Of a DNA stretch of 64,000 bases, positions 1 through 9,806 are shown one piece after another (position 1 is the stretch's first letter; every line of letters begins with the position of its first letter). Origin of the DNA: Salidesulfovibrio brasiliensis JCM 12178 (lineage in GTDB: Bacteria; Desulfobacterota; Desulfovibrionia; Desulfovibrionales; Desulfovibrionaceae); contig NZ_BBCB01000002.1 in assembly GCF_001311825.1 (NCBI RefSeq), positions 124,001-188,000 of the forward strand. Direction: 5' to 3'. The notes under the pieces are model-generated. The model was not told the origin of the DNA, ran no database searches, and saw only the letters and a list, made by a program, of their open reading frames with translations. A program made the position numbers and the translations under genes.

Positions 1-1
1 T

Positions 2-103
2 TTCCGCTTCCGGGAGATGCTTGAAGTGGCCCTTGAGTACCCCACAAGGGAAGGGCGGTGGCGGTTCGACAAGGACCTCTCCTGCGGTTGTCCAATTACC
101 TGA
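2..103 (+). CDS. C-terminal end of an unidentified protein (partial)
   Basis: An open frame runs in from the left edge and stops with TGA at 101-103. The 33 visible residues end in DLSCGCPIT and use codons like the rest of the window. The stop lies directly before a strong terminator at 111-145, as expected for the last gene of a plus-strand unit converging on proVWX. Too little is visible to name a family; the CxC near the end is the only notable feature. Confidence 0.45.
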   Translation, partial: FRFREMLEVALEYPTREGRWRFDKDLSCGCPIT

Positions 104-110
104 GAAACGA

Positions 111-145
111 AAAAGGCCCCGGCATCAAGAATGCCGGGGCCTTTT
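111..145. terminator. Bidirectional terminator between the left-edge gene and proX
   Basis: A GC-rich stem (GGCCCCGGCAT pairing with ATGCCGGGGCC) is flanked by AAAA on the left and TTTT on the right, so it can serve both the gene ending at 103 and the minus-strand proVWX operon ending at 164. Confidence 0.85.
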
Positions 146-163
146 ATCTTGTCGGATTCCGGA

Positions 164-1191
164 CTACTTGGCTGCCTTGCGGGCGGCTTCGAGCCAGCTA
201 TTCCACTTGTCCTTGTTCTTGGCGATCCATTCATCCACATGCTTGGCGATGTCACGTTCGGACTTTTCGCCCTGATTCATGCGGGTGTTCTGCTCGTTGA
301 TGTCAATCAGCGGCAGATTGAATTCTTCCATGAACTTCTTGGCGGCGGGGTTTTCGGCCAGGAACTTCTTGTTGGCAACGATCTGGATGTCGGAGACGAC
401 GAAGCCAAGCTTGATCGGGTCGCTCACGGCACCTTCAATGCCGGACATGGTCATGCGGTCCTTACCGGGAGCCTGTGCTTCGGTGGGCATGATTTCCGGG
501 ACGTTGATCCACATGACGTCCTTGCCGGGCTTCAGCTTGAAGATGGTCCAGTTGGGAGCCAAGTGTAAAAGAAGACCGGGCCGCCGCTCTTGTAGGTACC
601 GAGCGCGGAAGCCATGCCCGCTTCATAGGAGGCCTTGACCGGGTTGATGTGGTCGGCCAGATCGTAGACCTTCATGTGGTGGGTGATGATGTTCTCACAA
701 CCCCAGCCCGGAGGGCATGCGGTCAGGTCGGCCTTGCCGTCGCCGTTGATGTCAAAGGCTTCCTTGACCTCGGGGCGCTTGAAGTCCTCAAGGGACTTGA
801 TGTTGTATTTTTCAACTTCCCTTTTGGAGACGAGGTAGCCCTGCAGGCCACCGGCCTTGGCAACATAGCCCACCTTGGCGGCATCTTCATAGAAGCCCGG
901 GGGCGTCTGGCTGTCATGGTTGGGGAACCAGCCGTTGGTCCAGTAGTCCACGTCGCCGAGGGCAACGGACTTGTAGAAGATGGGGTTCTGGAGGTCCTTC
1001 GGGGTCTGCACGTCGTAGCCGAGTTCCTCAAGGCCGCGGCGGACAAGGGCTTCCTGGAAGAAGCCGGTGTTCCAGGTGGCGCGGGCCGGTTTGACGGTAA
1101 CGCCTTCGCCGGGCTTCATGTCCGAAGCCATGGCGGCTGTGGCCATGACGGCCACGCAGGTAACGGCAAGCAGTAAGTGTTTGAGTCGCAT
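164..1191 (-). CDS. proX: Glycine betaine/proline ABC transporter substrate-binding protein (one frameshift)
   Basis: Periplasmic binding protein that delivers glycine betaine or a related compatible solute to ProVW. An N-terminal signal peptide (MRLKHLLLAVTCVAVMATAA, cleavage near AMA-SD) precedes a ProX/OpuAC-type domain with the Trp/aromatic motifs ATWNTG and YWTNGWFPNHD expected for quaternary-amine binding. The frame breaks near 559-562: the upstream part ends FFYTW, and the next frame continues APNWTIFKLKPG, which is the normal family continuation. Restoring one G (TGG-GCT-CCC) gives one protein of about 342 residues. It is the last gene of proV-proW-proX, 14 bp after proW, followed by a terminator. 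It is either a real frameshift or, more likely, a sequence error, since similar single-base losses recur in the window. Confidence 0.88.
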
Positions 1192-1205
1192 GAATCCTCC
1201 TTGTT

Positions 1206-2039
1206 TTACGATTTCTTCTGAGCCATCGACTGCGTGATTCTGTCCAGTACGATGGCCATCAAGACAATTGCGACGCCACCGATCACGGCGCGTCCGATAT
1301 CCAGTGTATTAAGCCCCAGAATAACCGGGGAGCCGAGTCCGCCTGCGCCGATGAGCGCGGCGATGACAACCATGGAGAGCGCCATCATGATGGTCTGGTT
1401 GAGACCAGCCAGAATGGTGGGGAGGGCAAGCGGGATCTGCACCTTGATGAGAACTTGGCTTTTGGTGGCGCCGAACGCCTGTGCCGCTTCCACCAGTTCG
1501 GGGTGTACGCCGCGAATGCCGAGGCTGGTAAGCCTGATGAGCGGCGGCAGTGCAAAGATGATGGTCGCGAGGACGCCTGCGACGTTCCCGACCGAGAAGA
1601 GCATCACGATGGGAACGAGGTAGACGAACGCGGGTGTGGTCTGCATGGCATCGAGCACCGGGCGTATGCCGGCCTCGAAGCGGTCGCTGCGGCCAGCGGC
1701 AATGCCGAGGGGAACGCCCGCCACAGTACAGAACAACACGGACGAGAGCACCATAGCAAGTGTGGTCATAGCCTCGCGCCAAAGGCCGAGCAGGCCGACG
1801 AAGACCAGCGTGACGGCGGAAAATACCGCCAGTTTGATGCCGGAAAATCGCCATGCTGCGAGACAGACCAGTGCGATGATGATGAGCGGGTGCAGTGCGT
1901 TAAGACCTGCGTCAAAGCCGTTCAGAGTCTGTTCGACCGGCCACTTGATGCTCTGGAAGATATCTCGGTGGTTGTTGACCAGCCAGTCCACAAACTGGGA
2001 AACCCAACTGTCCAACGGGATGACTTGTTCTTTAAACAT
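1206..2039 (-). CDS. proW: Glycine betaine/proline ABC transporter permease
   Basis: Inner-membrane permease of the betaine importer, 277 residues. Several hydrophobic segments run from about residue 50 onward. The EAA loop that contacts the ATPase is visible as ELVEAAQAFGATKSQVLIK around residues 180-200, and the C-terminal part carries the typical GAGGLG motif. It sits between proV (23 bp upstream) and proX (14 bp downstream) on the same strand, so the three form one operon. The length is slightly short of E. coli ProW because the long N-terminal periplasmic tail is reduced, as is common outside enterics. Confidence 0.95.
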   Translation of the reverse strand: MFKEQVIPLDSWVSQFVDWLVNNHRDIFQSIKWPVEQTLNGFDAGLNALHPLIIIALVCLAAWRFSGIKLAVFSAVTLVFVGLLGLWREAMTTLAMVLSSVLFCTVAGVPLGIAAGRSDRFEAGIRPVLDAMQTTPAFVYLVPIVMLFSVGNVAGVLATIIFALPPLIRLTSLGIRGVHPELVEAAQAFGATKSQVLIKVQIPLALPTILAGLNQTIMMALSMVVIAALIGAGGLGSPVILGLNTLDIGRAVIGGVAIVLMAIVLDRITQSMAQKKS

Positions 2040-2062
2040 TCTATTGTATCCTTTTCAGTCGG

Positions 2063-3265
2063 TTAAGCGTCCAGCTTTTCTTCAGTGCGGTGCAGGGTTT
2101 TCAGGAATCTGTTTCTGGTGACGACGCCCTTGTAGGTGTTGTCGTCGTCCACAACCGGAACCGGCCATGATTTCGAGGCGAGCATGGGCAGGATTTCCTG
2201 CATGGATTCGTTGACGTTCGCGGCTTTGACCTCCGTGAGAAAAGCCTCTCGAATCCCCTTTTTCTGCTCTTCAAGCGCCTCTCTGACCGAGTCGGACGAG
2301 ACAAGGCCGAGGAAATGTTTACGCGTGTCGAGAATGCAACAGAAATCACGGTCGCTACCGCTGAGGATTTCGTGCGTGGTGCGCAAGCTGCCTTCCTTGG
2401 TCATGACGATGGTGGGGAAGGTGTCGCGCGCAATGTCTCCTGCTGAAATGACGTTGGTGGGGTCCACGCCTCGGAAGAAGGAACGGACGTAATCATTGGC
2501 CGGGTTCTGGAGGATGTCCTCGGGCGTACCCACCTGCACCACTTGGCCGCCTTCCATGATGGCGATGCGGTCGCCGATGCGCAGGGCTTCGTCGAGGTCG
2601 TGCGAGATGAAGACGATGGTGCGCTGGTGTTCTTCCTGAAGCTTGAGCAGTTCATCCTGCATTTCCGTGCGGATGAGTGGGTCGAGTGCAGAGAAGGCCT
2701 CGTCCATCAGCAGGATGTCCGGATCCACGGCGAGTCCACGCGCCAGTCCAACTCGCTGCTGCATGCCGCCACTGAGCTGGGCGGGGTAAGATTCCTCCCA
2801 TCCGGACAGGCCGACCTGTGCGAGTGCTTCGCGGGCGCGTTCACGACGTTTGTTCTTGTCGATCTTGGCCAGCTCCATGCCGAAGGCTGCGTTGTCGAGA
2901 ACCGTCTGGTGGGGCATGAGCGCAAAGGACTGGAACACCATGCTCATGTTGTGAAGGCGAAACTTGACAAGTTCGTCATCACCCATGGCGGTGACGTCCT
3001 GCCCGTCCACGATGACTGTTCCCGCGGTAGGTTCAATGAGCCGGTTGAGCATGCGCACGATGGTAGATTTGCCCGAACCGGACAATCCCATGATGACGAA
3101 AATCTCGCCTTGTTTGACGCCGAAAGTCGCATTGTCGACGCCGACGGTCATGCCTGTCTGCTCAAGGATTTCATCCTTGGTGAGCCCCTTTTCCAGCAAC
3201 TTCAGTGCTTTCTTCGGATGGGCCCCGAAGATCTTGGAAAGGTTCTCCACGCGAATTTTGTCCAT
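2063..3265 (-). CDS. proV: Glycine betaine/proline ABC transporter ATP-binding protein with CBS domains
   Basis: ATPase of the osmoprotectant importer, 400 residues. The Walker A is GLSGSGKST (about residues 60-68), the signature LSGGMQQ (164-170) and the Walker B ILLMDEAF (184-191). The C-terminal third (about 280-395) is a tandem CBS region, the part that senses ionic strength in the OpuA/ProV family. It is the first gene of the operon. The start is ATG, with AGGAG a few bases upstream (CAGGAGTTGTC-ATG). Upstream lies an unusually long AT-rich region that presumably holds the osmoregulated promoter. Confidence 0.96.
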   Translation of the reverse strand: MDKIRVENLSKIFGAHPKKALKLLEKGLTKDEILEQTGMTVGVDNATFGVKQGEIFVIMGLSGSGKSTIVRMLNRLIEPTAGTVIVDGQDVTAMGDDELVKFRLHNMSMVFQSFALMPHQTVLDNAAFGMELAKIDKNKRRERAREALAQVGLSGWEESYPAQLSGGMQQRVGLARGLAVDPDILLMDEAFSALDPLIRTEMQDELLKLQEEHQRTIVFISHDLDEALRIGDRIAIMEGGQVVQVGTPEDILQNPANDYVRSFFRGVDPTNVISAGDIARDTFPTIVMTKEGSLRTTHEILSGSDRDFCCILDTRKHFLGLVSSDSVREALEEQKKGIREAFLTEVKAANVNESMQEILPMLASKSWPVPVVDDDNTYKGVVTRNRFLKTLHRTEEKLDA

Positions 3266-3950
3266 GACAACTCCTGATCGAAATATAAATGAGTAGTTGT
3301 TCGTCGATTGAAAACTAAGCCCTGACCTAACCGAAATTGTTAAAATTGCTTAAAATTCACATCTGCTTGGCCCATGGTTTTCTGCTGATGATAACAAATG
3401 TTTCCCTCTAGAAAAGTGTTACAATCGTGTTGCAACTTTTAATTTAACGGATTTCCTGCAATGTAATTTTAAGTAGTAAAGAATTTTGTAATGTAAAAAA
3501 CTTATTTTTGCTATGCATTAGTAGTACGCTAATGTTTTGCAATGGTTTTATTACAGTCCTTTCAGTGTAAGGTGATATCTGGATCGGATTTAATCGATAG
3601 AATCTTATCTGTCGATTTTTCTTGTATAATAAAGAGATTCCTTTTTGTCAAATGCAGTGCGAAATGGTGAAATTACCTGATAGGTGGTCATGTCTGAGTG
3701 GTCGCTGCATCTGGTATGTGTTTATGTCAGTAAAAATGCTTCTAATTGTATACAATGACTAGGGTTATTGGCCGACGGGTGAGCATGTGTTCATGTGCAG
3801 TCTCCGAGTGATCAAACAGGTTGACCTGCTTGAATATCGAATTGCCGGTATGCGGTGGCGGCAATGATGAGTGCTCGATCAAGAGGAGGGTTTACAGTGT
3901 TACATCAATAGCAAAAGCAGCACATAACAGGATATGATTTTTGCAGCTTG
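3266..3950. other. AT-rich gene-free region upstream of proVWX
   Basis: About 685 bp without a credible gene. It is visibly much richer in A/T than its neighbours, with stops in all frames. It contains several look-alike segments around 3460-3545 built on TGCAATG/TGTAATG and one TATAAT-like box in TTGTATAATAAAG near 3625-3640. It must contain the proV promoter (minus strand) and lies after the 3' end of the molybdopterin oxidoreductase. A GGAGGG followed by a five-codon frame near 3885-3910 looks like chance. It could be a regulatory region or the residue of a decayed gene. Confidence 0.6.
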
Positions 3951-5915
3951 TCAGAAAGCGCGAGCGATCGGCCGCCCGCGTTCGGGGCAGGAGGAAGAGA
4001 GGGGGTGAGTGGTGGCGTTATTTGAGAGTGAGCAGACTGCAGCGCTGGCTGTAATAGCTGCGCCGCCGCCCATGTCGGTGACGTGCTGTTCGATGACGGC
4101 GTTGGGGTTCCGTCCATGTTTCAGCCAGCCGCCCCGACGCATGATGACAGCTTCCGGGTGGATGCCGTCTTCAACTTCCAGCCTGACGACCATCCGGCCA
4201 GCGGGCGTGACGAGCAGAGCCCGGTTGCCCGGAGTGAGTGTCTTCAGGACAGAACAGTCCGGCGCAACACGAGCGACGGGGAGTTCCTTTTGGTCCTTTT
4301 CGGGAATCTGGGAGTGGATCGCTTCTCTGCGGACAAGTGACATAAGCATAAGAGGCCAGTTGGCGTTCATGTCCTCAGGAGCAGCGAGCTGCTCCGGCAG
4401 TCTGTACAGTCCGTCAGGGTGATCGAAACGCATACCTTCGAACGCTACCTGCGGCCAGTTGCCCCGGGCAAAGCCATGCTGTCGCAACTGCTCAATGTCA
4501 AAAGGAGCTTCGGCAAAGGCCGTTTTGAAGCAAGTCTCCCGGTCAGGGATAATCACAGGGGCGGAAAGTCGTGCTCCGAGGTCTTTGAGAATGTCGAAGT
4601 CCTGCCTGCATGATCCGCGCGGCTCCACCAGTTTGGAGGAGTGGTTGACGTAGTTATGCAGCGCAGAGCCGAGGACGTCTTCATACTCCAGCGTCAGCGT
4701 TGGAGGAAGAATCAGGTCGGCGCGCATGGCGGTGTCGGTCATGAAGGCATCCACCACCACGGTGAAGGGAATGCTCTTGATGGCTCTGGCCGCAGCCATG
4801 GCATCCGGGACCTGATTGGCGGGGTTGAAACCGTCTACCCAGCAGAACTCAATCGGCGGATCGGCCTGTTCCAGTTCCTGGGCTAGCCGTGGCACAAGAA
4901 AGGTTCGCGTTGGTCCGTCATGCGATCCTTTGGCCTGCCATTTTGCGTAGTTGCGACCGGATGATATGTTGTAATATGCGCAGCGGCCCGGTGCTCCCAC
5001 GTTTTCGCTGAGCATGGAGAGCGCGTTGATAAAGCGCACCGCCTCCCCGCCATGAAGGTGCCGTTGCACGCCCCAGCCGATGATCGCCGAGAGTGGGTCG
5101 CCGCTTCCGTACCACTCGGCAAGCAGTTCCACGTCTTCACGGTTTGCGTCACAGGCCGATAGCAGTTCGGCCATGGAAACGCTGTTGAGGACACCCTTGA
5201 ACGCCTCAGCGTTTTGTGTGCGGTCAAGCGCTTTCCTGTTGATGCTTTTCGACGCGAAAAGCTGTTTTGCCACGGCTGCGGCCAGAAAGCGGTCGGTGCC
5301 GGGACGGATGCGGATGACGTGGTCGGAAAGCGAGGATGTTCGGTCGCCGCCGATGGAGATGCTTAACACACTCGCGCCGTTCTTTCGCGCCTTGCGGACG
5401 AGGGCGGCCATGTGGATGGAGCTTCTGTGGAAGTCCTTGCCCCAGTTGACGATTCTGCGGGCGTTCAGGATGTCTTCCGGGTCGTTGTGGTTGAGCGAGC
5501 CGAAGTCCCTGATGCAGGCCTCGATGCCGGTGTCGTCGCACAGCGCGCCTTCGGTCCGGGTGGCTCCGATGGCCTTGAAAAAGGCGATGCTCGCATGGCC
5601 GAGGACGCCGCGATAGCCGAACCCGCGAAGGTGGAGAATGCGCTCCGGTGACGTCTGCAAGGCATTGAGTTTTTCCGCGCACAGGTCAAGGGCTGTATCC
5701 CAGTCGATGGGGCGAAAGGTGCTGCCTTCGCGAAGCAGTGGCTCGGTAATCCTGTCTTCGGCGTTCAGCCGCTTGAACATTTTTGCCCCTTTGGGGCAGC
5801 AGAAGCCTTTAGTGAACGGGTGTTCAGGGTTGCCGACGATGGACTGTGCGGTCTCGTCCACCAGCCATGAGCAGCTGTCCGGGCAATCGAAGGTGCAGGC
5901 GCTGTGTCGTTTCAT
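3951..5915 (-). CDS. Molybdopterin-dependent oxidoreductase, DMSO reductase superfamily
   Basis: About 654 residues. An N-terminal [4Fe-4S] signature (CTFDCPDSC, then CCPKG about 40 residues on) leads into a molybdopterin-binding core with WDTALDLCAEKL, WVDGFNPANQVPDA and LILPPTLTLEYEDVLG, and ends in a MopB-type dinucleotide-binding C-terminus. GALCDDTG around residue 150 may hold the metal-coordinating Cys; this is inferred from position. No Tat signal is visible, so it should be cytoplasmic. I chose the ATG at 5915 (MKRHSACTFD); the longer frame back to 6152 starts with TTG and overlaps the divergent lipoprotein. No Fe-S or membrane-anchor subunit lies beside it, so the substrate cannot be inferred. 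Confidence 0.85.
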   Translation of the reverse strand: MKRHSACTFDCPDSCSWLVDETAQSIVGNPEHPFTKGFCCPKGAKMFKRLNAEDRITEPLLREGSTFRPIDWDTALDLCAEKLNALQTSPERILHLRGFGYRGVLGHASIAFFKAIGATRTEGALCDDTGIEACIRDFGSLNHNDPEDILNARRIVNWGKDFHRSSIHMAALVRKARKNGASVLSISIGGDRTSSLSDHVIRIRPGTDRFLAAAVAKQLFASKSINRKALDRTQNAEAFKGVLNSVSMAELLSACDANREDVELLAEWYGSGDPLSAIIGWGVQRHLHGGEAVRFINALSMLSENVGAPGRCAYYNISSGRNYAKWQAKGSHDGPTRTFLVPRLAQELEQADPPIEFCWVDGFNPANQVPDAMAAARAIKSIPFTVVVDAFMTDTAMRADLILPPTLTLEYEDVLGSALHNYVNHSSKLVEPRGSCRQDFDILKDLGARLSAPVIIPDRETCFKTAFAEAPFDIEQLRQHGFARGNWPQVAFEGMRFDHPDGLYRLPEQLAAPEDMNANWPLMLMSLVRREAIHSQIPEKDQKELPVARVAPDCSVLKTLTPGNRALLVTPAGRMVVRLEVEDGIHPEAVIMRRGGWLKHGRNPNAVIEQHVTDMGGGAAITASAAVCSLSNNATTHPLSSSCPERGRPIARAF

Positions 5916-6032
5916 TGGGTCAAGGTGTTGAATTTTACGGCTCCGGTCAAGTGGCGCTTGGCGGGAAGGCAGATTCGGCACGTCCGTTGCTTGAAGGGGA
6001 GGCATATTCACGCTCGAAACTCCGGAGGAATC

Positions 6033-6644
6033 ATGCGTATCATTTTCAACCTGCTGGCTCTGGCGTCTCTGCTCACGATCCTGTGGGGTTGTGTGGGGCT
6101 GTACCCGCTCGGGATGTCCGAAGCCGAATGGAACCGGCTTAGTGCTCAGCAACAGTTGGAGGCACGAGAGCGTCAGGCCGAGATCGATGAGCGGCGCAGG
6201 CGGGAAAGAATTGCGCAGCAGGAGCGCAAGGAGCGCGAAGAAAAGGAACGGCGTCAGGCCATTCTTGATGATCCGGAACTGCTCGGATTCAGAGAGAATT
6301 TCTGCTTTGGCGGCGAGAAGTGCCCGGACGGTAATCGGGAGCGTCGCTCGACTCTGTATCTCGGCGGGCTGTCATTTGTTGATACTGTCGTATTCGAGGC
6401 TGACGACAACATCGGCAGCCGCACCGGAGGAAAGGTGAGGGTTTACGCCGATGATGTTGTGGTGGCCGAGGGGGTGGACATTCTTCGTCGGGGATCGCGT
6501 ATCAAGGTCAGGGTGGGGCGAATGTGCAGGACGATCACGCTGGAAGCAGAAACTGATGATGAGGTGCGGGTGCACTGGATCGCCGTGCGTGGCGACAGGG
6601 ATGGAACCGGAAATGGCTCCCCGGTGATAATCATTTATAGGTGA
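6033..6644 (+). CDS. Putative lipoprotein with charged coiled-coil segment
   Basis: About 203 residues. The start at 6033 has GGAGGA five bases upstream and opens a lipoprotein signal (hydrophobic stretch, then lipobox LWGC). Residues about 35-80 are highly charged (RRRRERIAQQERKEREEKERR) and probably helical or coiled-coil. The C-terminal 110 residues look globular and beta-rich, with CFGGEKCPDGNRERR and repeated hydrophobic/charged alternation. I do not recognise the family. The gene diverges from the molybdopterin oxidoreductase and converges with the metallophosphoesterase, only five bases apart. Confidence 0.75.
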   Translation: MRIIFNLLALASLLTILWGCVGLYPLGMSEAEWNRLSAQQQLEARERQAEIDERRRRERIAQQERKEREEKERRQAILDDPELLGFRENFCFGGEKCPDGNRERRSTLYLGGLSFVDTVVFEADDNIGSRTGGKVRVYADDVVVAEGVDILRRGSRIKVRVGRMCRTITLEAETDDEVRVHWIAVRGDRDGTGNGSPVIIIYR

Positions 6645-6649
6645 GGGTC

Positions 6650-7387
6650 TTACAGAAGCCGGTCTGCAAAGGCGCGGTTAAAACCGAGCCTGCGTATTTT
6701 TTCGGCGGTCTTCAAGTTGTCGTAGGGGATGAAGCGGACTTCGATGGTGGCGGCAACTGTGTCGAAGATGAGATACTTTGCGTCGGGTCCGTTGCCTCTG
6801 GGCTGCCCTACGGCCCCGGCATTGATGATATGCCGCTGGCCTGTGTCGAGCCGGAAGGTACCGCCGGTGAGGTGTTCGGCTGTAGCTTTGTTTGTGTTGC
6901 CGTGAACATGCCGCAACTCGTGGGTGTGTCCCACGAAGCAGTAGCGCTCGATGAATGCGGCAAAGAGCGGCTCGTAGTTGCCCGCATGTTTCCAGAGGTA
7001 TTCGGAGACGAGGTCAGGCGGGCAGCCGTGCACGAAGCGGCAGTCGCCGATGGTGAGCGCCTTTGGTCGTGTAATAAGCCACTGGACGGTTTCCTCGTCC
7101 AGCATTTCGCGGGTCATGAGCAGCATGTCGCGCGCGGTGGGGTTGAAGCGCGCGAGGTAGATGTTGTTGATGAGCCCCTGTTCATGGTTGCCCATGATCG
7201 TTTTGATGCCGCTGGCGCGGACGAGATCGGCACAGGCCTGCGGGTCCGGGCCGTAGCCGATGACGTCGCCGAGGCTGACGGTCATTTCCACGTCACGGGA
7301 CTCGATGTCGCCGAGCACGGCCCGGAAGGCTTCGAGATTGCCATGAATATCGGAGAGTACCGCTATGCGCGAACAGGTTTCCGTCAT
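6650..7387 (-). CDS. Metallophosphoesterase, calcineurin-like
   Basis: 245 residues with the full metallophosphoesterase motif set: DIHGN (D13, H15), GDVIGYGPDP (D41), GNHE (N67, H68), and GHTH near residue 158. The GYGPDP variant belongs to a YfcE/MJ0936-like group of small phosphodiesterases with uncertain natural substrate. It lies 47 bp downstream of metE on the same strand and may be cotranscribed with it, placing it potentially under riboswitch control. Substrate unknown. Confidence 0.9.
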   Translation of the reverse strand: MTETCSRIAVLSDIHGNLEAFRAVLGDIESRDVEMTVSLGDVIGYGPDPQACADLVRASGIKTIMGNHEQGLINNIYLARFNPTARDMLLMTREMLDEETVQWLITRPKALTIGDCRFVHGCPPDLVSEYLWKHAGNYEPLFAAFIERYCFVGHTHELRHVHGNTNKATAEHLTGGTFRLDTGQRHIINAGAVGQPRGNGPDAKYLIFDTVAATIEVRFIPYDNLKTAEKIRRLGFNRAFADRLL

Positions 7388-7434
7388 GGAGCCACGATAG
7401 CCTTTCCGGGCCGTGCGGGCAATAAGGAGGAGCG

Positions 7435-9705
7435 TTATGTTAGTAGTTCATTGCGAACGATTTTCGCGGCTTTGACGAGGTTTTCCAGCGAGGCAAGTGT
7501 TTCCGGCCACGCGCGGGTTTTCAGGCCGCAGTCAGGGTTGGCCCATATTCGTGCTGCCGGTATGTCCCGGGTCGCCTTGCGCAGGTTCTGCGCCATTTCT
7601 TCAGCGGAGGGCACACGGGCGCTGTGGATGTCCCATACGCCCGGGCCGATGTCGTTGGGGTATCTGAAGTCGGCAAACGCTTCCAACAGCTCCATTGCGC
7701 TCCGACTGGCCTCGATGCTGATGACGTCTGCGTCCATCGCTGCAATGTGTTCAATGACGTCATTGAAATCAGCATAGCACATGTGGGTGTGAATCTGGGT
7801 TTCGTCGCGAACGCAGCATGAGGCTATGCGGAAGCTCTCTACGGCATCGGCCAGATACTTTTTCCGTTTTCCTTTCTGCAAGGGAAGACCTTCCCTGAAC
7901 GCCGGTTCGTCGATCTGGATGACGCCGATTCCCGCAGCTTCGAGGTCAGCCACTTCGTCGCGGATGGCAAGTGCTATCTGGCGGCAGACGTCCATGCGTT
8001 CCATGTCGTCGCGCACAAAGCTCCAGCAGAGAATGGTGACTGGGCCGGTAAGCATGCCTTTGAGCGGTTTGTCCGTGAGGGACGCTGCATACGTTGTCCA
8101 TTCCACGGTCATCGGGGCTGGGCGGGAGATGTCGCCGTAGATGATGGGCGGCTTGACGCAGCGGGAGCCGTAACTCTGCACCCATCCGAAGTCGGTAAAG
8201 CAGAAGCCGTCAAGTCGCCTGCCGAAGTATTCCACCATGTCCGTGCGCTCCGGTTCGCCATGAACCAACACGTCGAGGCCAATGGCTTCCTGCTTGCGGA
8301 CGCAATCCTTGATGTACTCGCGCATGGTATCTTCGTATGCTGCAGCGTCGATCCTTTCGTGCCTGAAGGCCGCACGAGTCTTTCGCACTTCCTCGGTCTG
8401 CGGGAATGAACCGATGGTCGTGGTGGGAAGCGCAGGCAGTCCGAGGCGCTCCTGTTGCGTGGCCGAGCGTTGTTCAAAAACCGAGTTCCGGCTGGTCATT
8501 TCCTTCGTGATGGCTCTCTTTCGAACTTCTGGATTGGTGATAAGAGGGCTGTTCCGGCGCTGGGCAATGGCGTTTGCATTGTTCTTGAGCGGTTCTACGC
8601 AGTTCAGGTCTCGGGCTGCAAAGGCGAGCACACGCAGTTCCGTGCATTTTTGTGCGGCAAACGCCAGCCAGTTCCTGATGTTTCCGTCGAGTTTGCACTC
8701 GGCTTCAAGGTCCACAGGAACGTGCAGCATGGAGCAGGACGGGGCAGCCATCACACGGTGTTCCCCAAGTTCCTTTATAGCGGCCTTCAGTGGCTCCACG
8801 GCCGTGTTGAGGTCTGTTTTCCAGACGTTTCTTCCGTCCACGACTCCAAGGGACAGCGTCTTGTCTTTCGGATATTCTTGGAGAAACACGTCAAGCTGTT
8901 GCGGAGCCCGCACGAGGTCCAGATGGATGCCCGCCACGGGAAGCGAGAGAATGGTCTCTGCGTGGTGGGCTGCTCCCTCAAAGTAGGTGGTCAGCAGGAG
9001 CTTGGCGGGACCGGCTGCTTTTGCAAGATTTTCGTAAGCAGGGCTCAGGAGCTCGACGGTTGCTTTGGGCAGATTCTGGACAAGGATCGGCTCATCAATC
9101 TGAATCCATTCGCATTTGTTTGCCAGTGAAGAGAGAATCTGTGCATATGCTTCGGTCAGGGCGGGAAGAAGGTCCAGCGTATTCGCGTCTTTTTCTGTCG
9201 AACGCGAAAGGAGCAGGAAGGTGAGCGGTCCGGGAAGCACGGGTTTTCCGGACATGCCGAGATCGTTGACTTCCTGCAGCTGTTCAAGCAGGGGGTCCGG
9301 GTTGGGGGTGAATGCCTGATCCGGTGCAAGCTCCGGCACAATATAGTGGTAGTTGGTGTCAAACCATTTCGTCATTTCCATGGCCGGGATGTCCTTTTCG
9401 GCGTCGCCGCGAGCCATGCAAAAGTATGTGTCGATGCCGCTCTGGCCGTTGCCTTCCCGAAATCGTTCGGGAATGGCGTCGAGCATGAAGGCCGTGTCAA
9501 GGATATGGTCGTAAAGGGAGAAATCCCCGACTGGCAATAGTTCTATTCCGCGGTCCCGCTGGATCTCCCAATTCCGTCGTCTTACCTGAAATGCGGTTTC
9601 GTTCAATGCGGATTCGTCAATCTCGCCGCGCCAGTATTGTTCCAGCGCCCATTTGAGTTCCCGTTTCGCGCCGATGCGCGGAAAACCAAGGGAATGCGTC
9701 AACAT
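7435..9705 (-). CDS. metE: Cobalamin-independent methionine synthase
   Basis: 5-methyltetrahydropteroyltriglutamate-homocysteine methyltransferase, 756 residues, the usual length. It makes methionine from homocysteine without B12. The N-terminal domain opens with LGFPRIGAKRELKWALE; the linker and C-terminal domain carry TTTIGSFPQT and the zinc site HTHMCY, with the last Cys in NPDCGLKTR. It is preceded by a cobalamin riboswitch (9807-9976) that should shut it off when B12 is plentiful and spare this slow, zinc-dependent enzyme. metF upstream supplies its methyl donor. The ATG start has GGAG about nine bases upstream. Confidence 0.97.
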   Translation of the reverse strand: MLTHSLGFPRIGAKRELKWALEQYWRGEIDESALNETAFQVRRRNWEIQRDRGIELLPVGDFSLYDHILDTAFMLDAIPERFREGNGQSGIDTYFCMARGDAEKDIPAMEMTKWFDTNYHYIVPELAPDQAFTPNPDPLLEQLQEVNDLGMSGKPVLPGPLTFLLLSRSTEKDANTLDLLPALTEAYAQILSSLANKCEWIQIDEPILVQNLPKATVELLSPAYENLAKAAGPAKLLLTTYFEGAAHHAETILSLPVAGIHLDLVRAPQQLDVFLQEYPKDKTLSLGVVDGRNVWKTDLNTAVEPLKAAIKELGEHRVMAAPSCSMLHVPVDLEAECKLDGNIRNWLAFAAQKCTELRVLAFAARDLNCVEPLKNNANAIAQRRNSPLITNPEVRKRAITKEMTSRNSVFEQRSATQQERLGLPALPTTTIGSFPQTEEVRKTRAAFRHERIDAAAYEDTMREYIKDCVRKQEAIGLDVLVHGEPERTDMVEYFGRRLDGFCFTDFGWVQSYGSRCVKPPIIYGDISRPAPMTVEWTTYAASLTDKPLKGMLTGPVTILCWSFVRDDMERMDVCRQIALAIRDEVADLEAAGIGVIQIDEPAFREGLPLQKGKRKKYLADAVESFRIASCCVRDETQIHTHMCYADFNDVIEHIAAMDADVISIEASRSAMELLEAFADFRYPNDIGPGVWDIHSARVPSAEEMAQNLRKATRDIPAARIWANPDCGLKTRAWPETLASLENLVKAAKIVRNELLT

Positions 9706-9806
9706 CAGTTTACACTCCGGATAGTTGCAGGTTGGCCGGCGACGCGCTTCCGGCAGTGCTTTGTATATTTTACCATTCGGTAGCTGCCCGTTGCACGAGG
9801 GCGTGT

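Noticed and set aside
3951-5915. Selenocysteine in the molybdopterin oxidoreductase
   Set aside because: No in-frame TGA occurs at the expected position; the frame is open with Cys residues.
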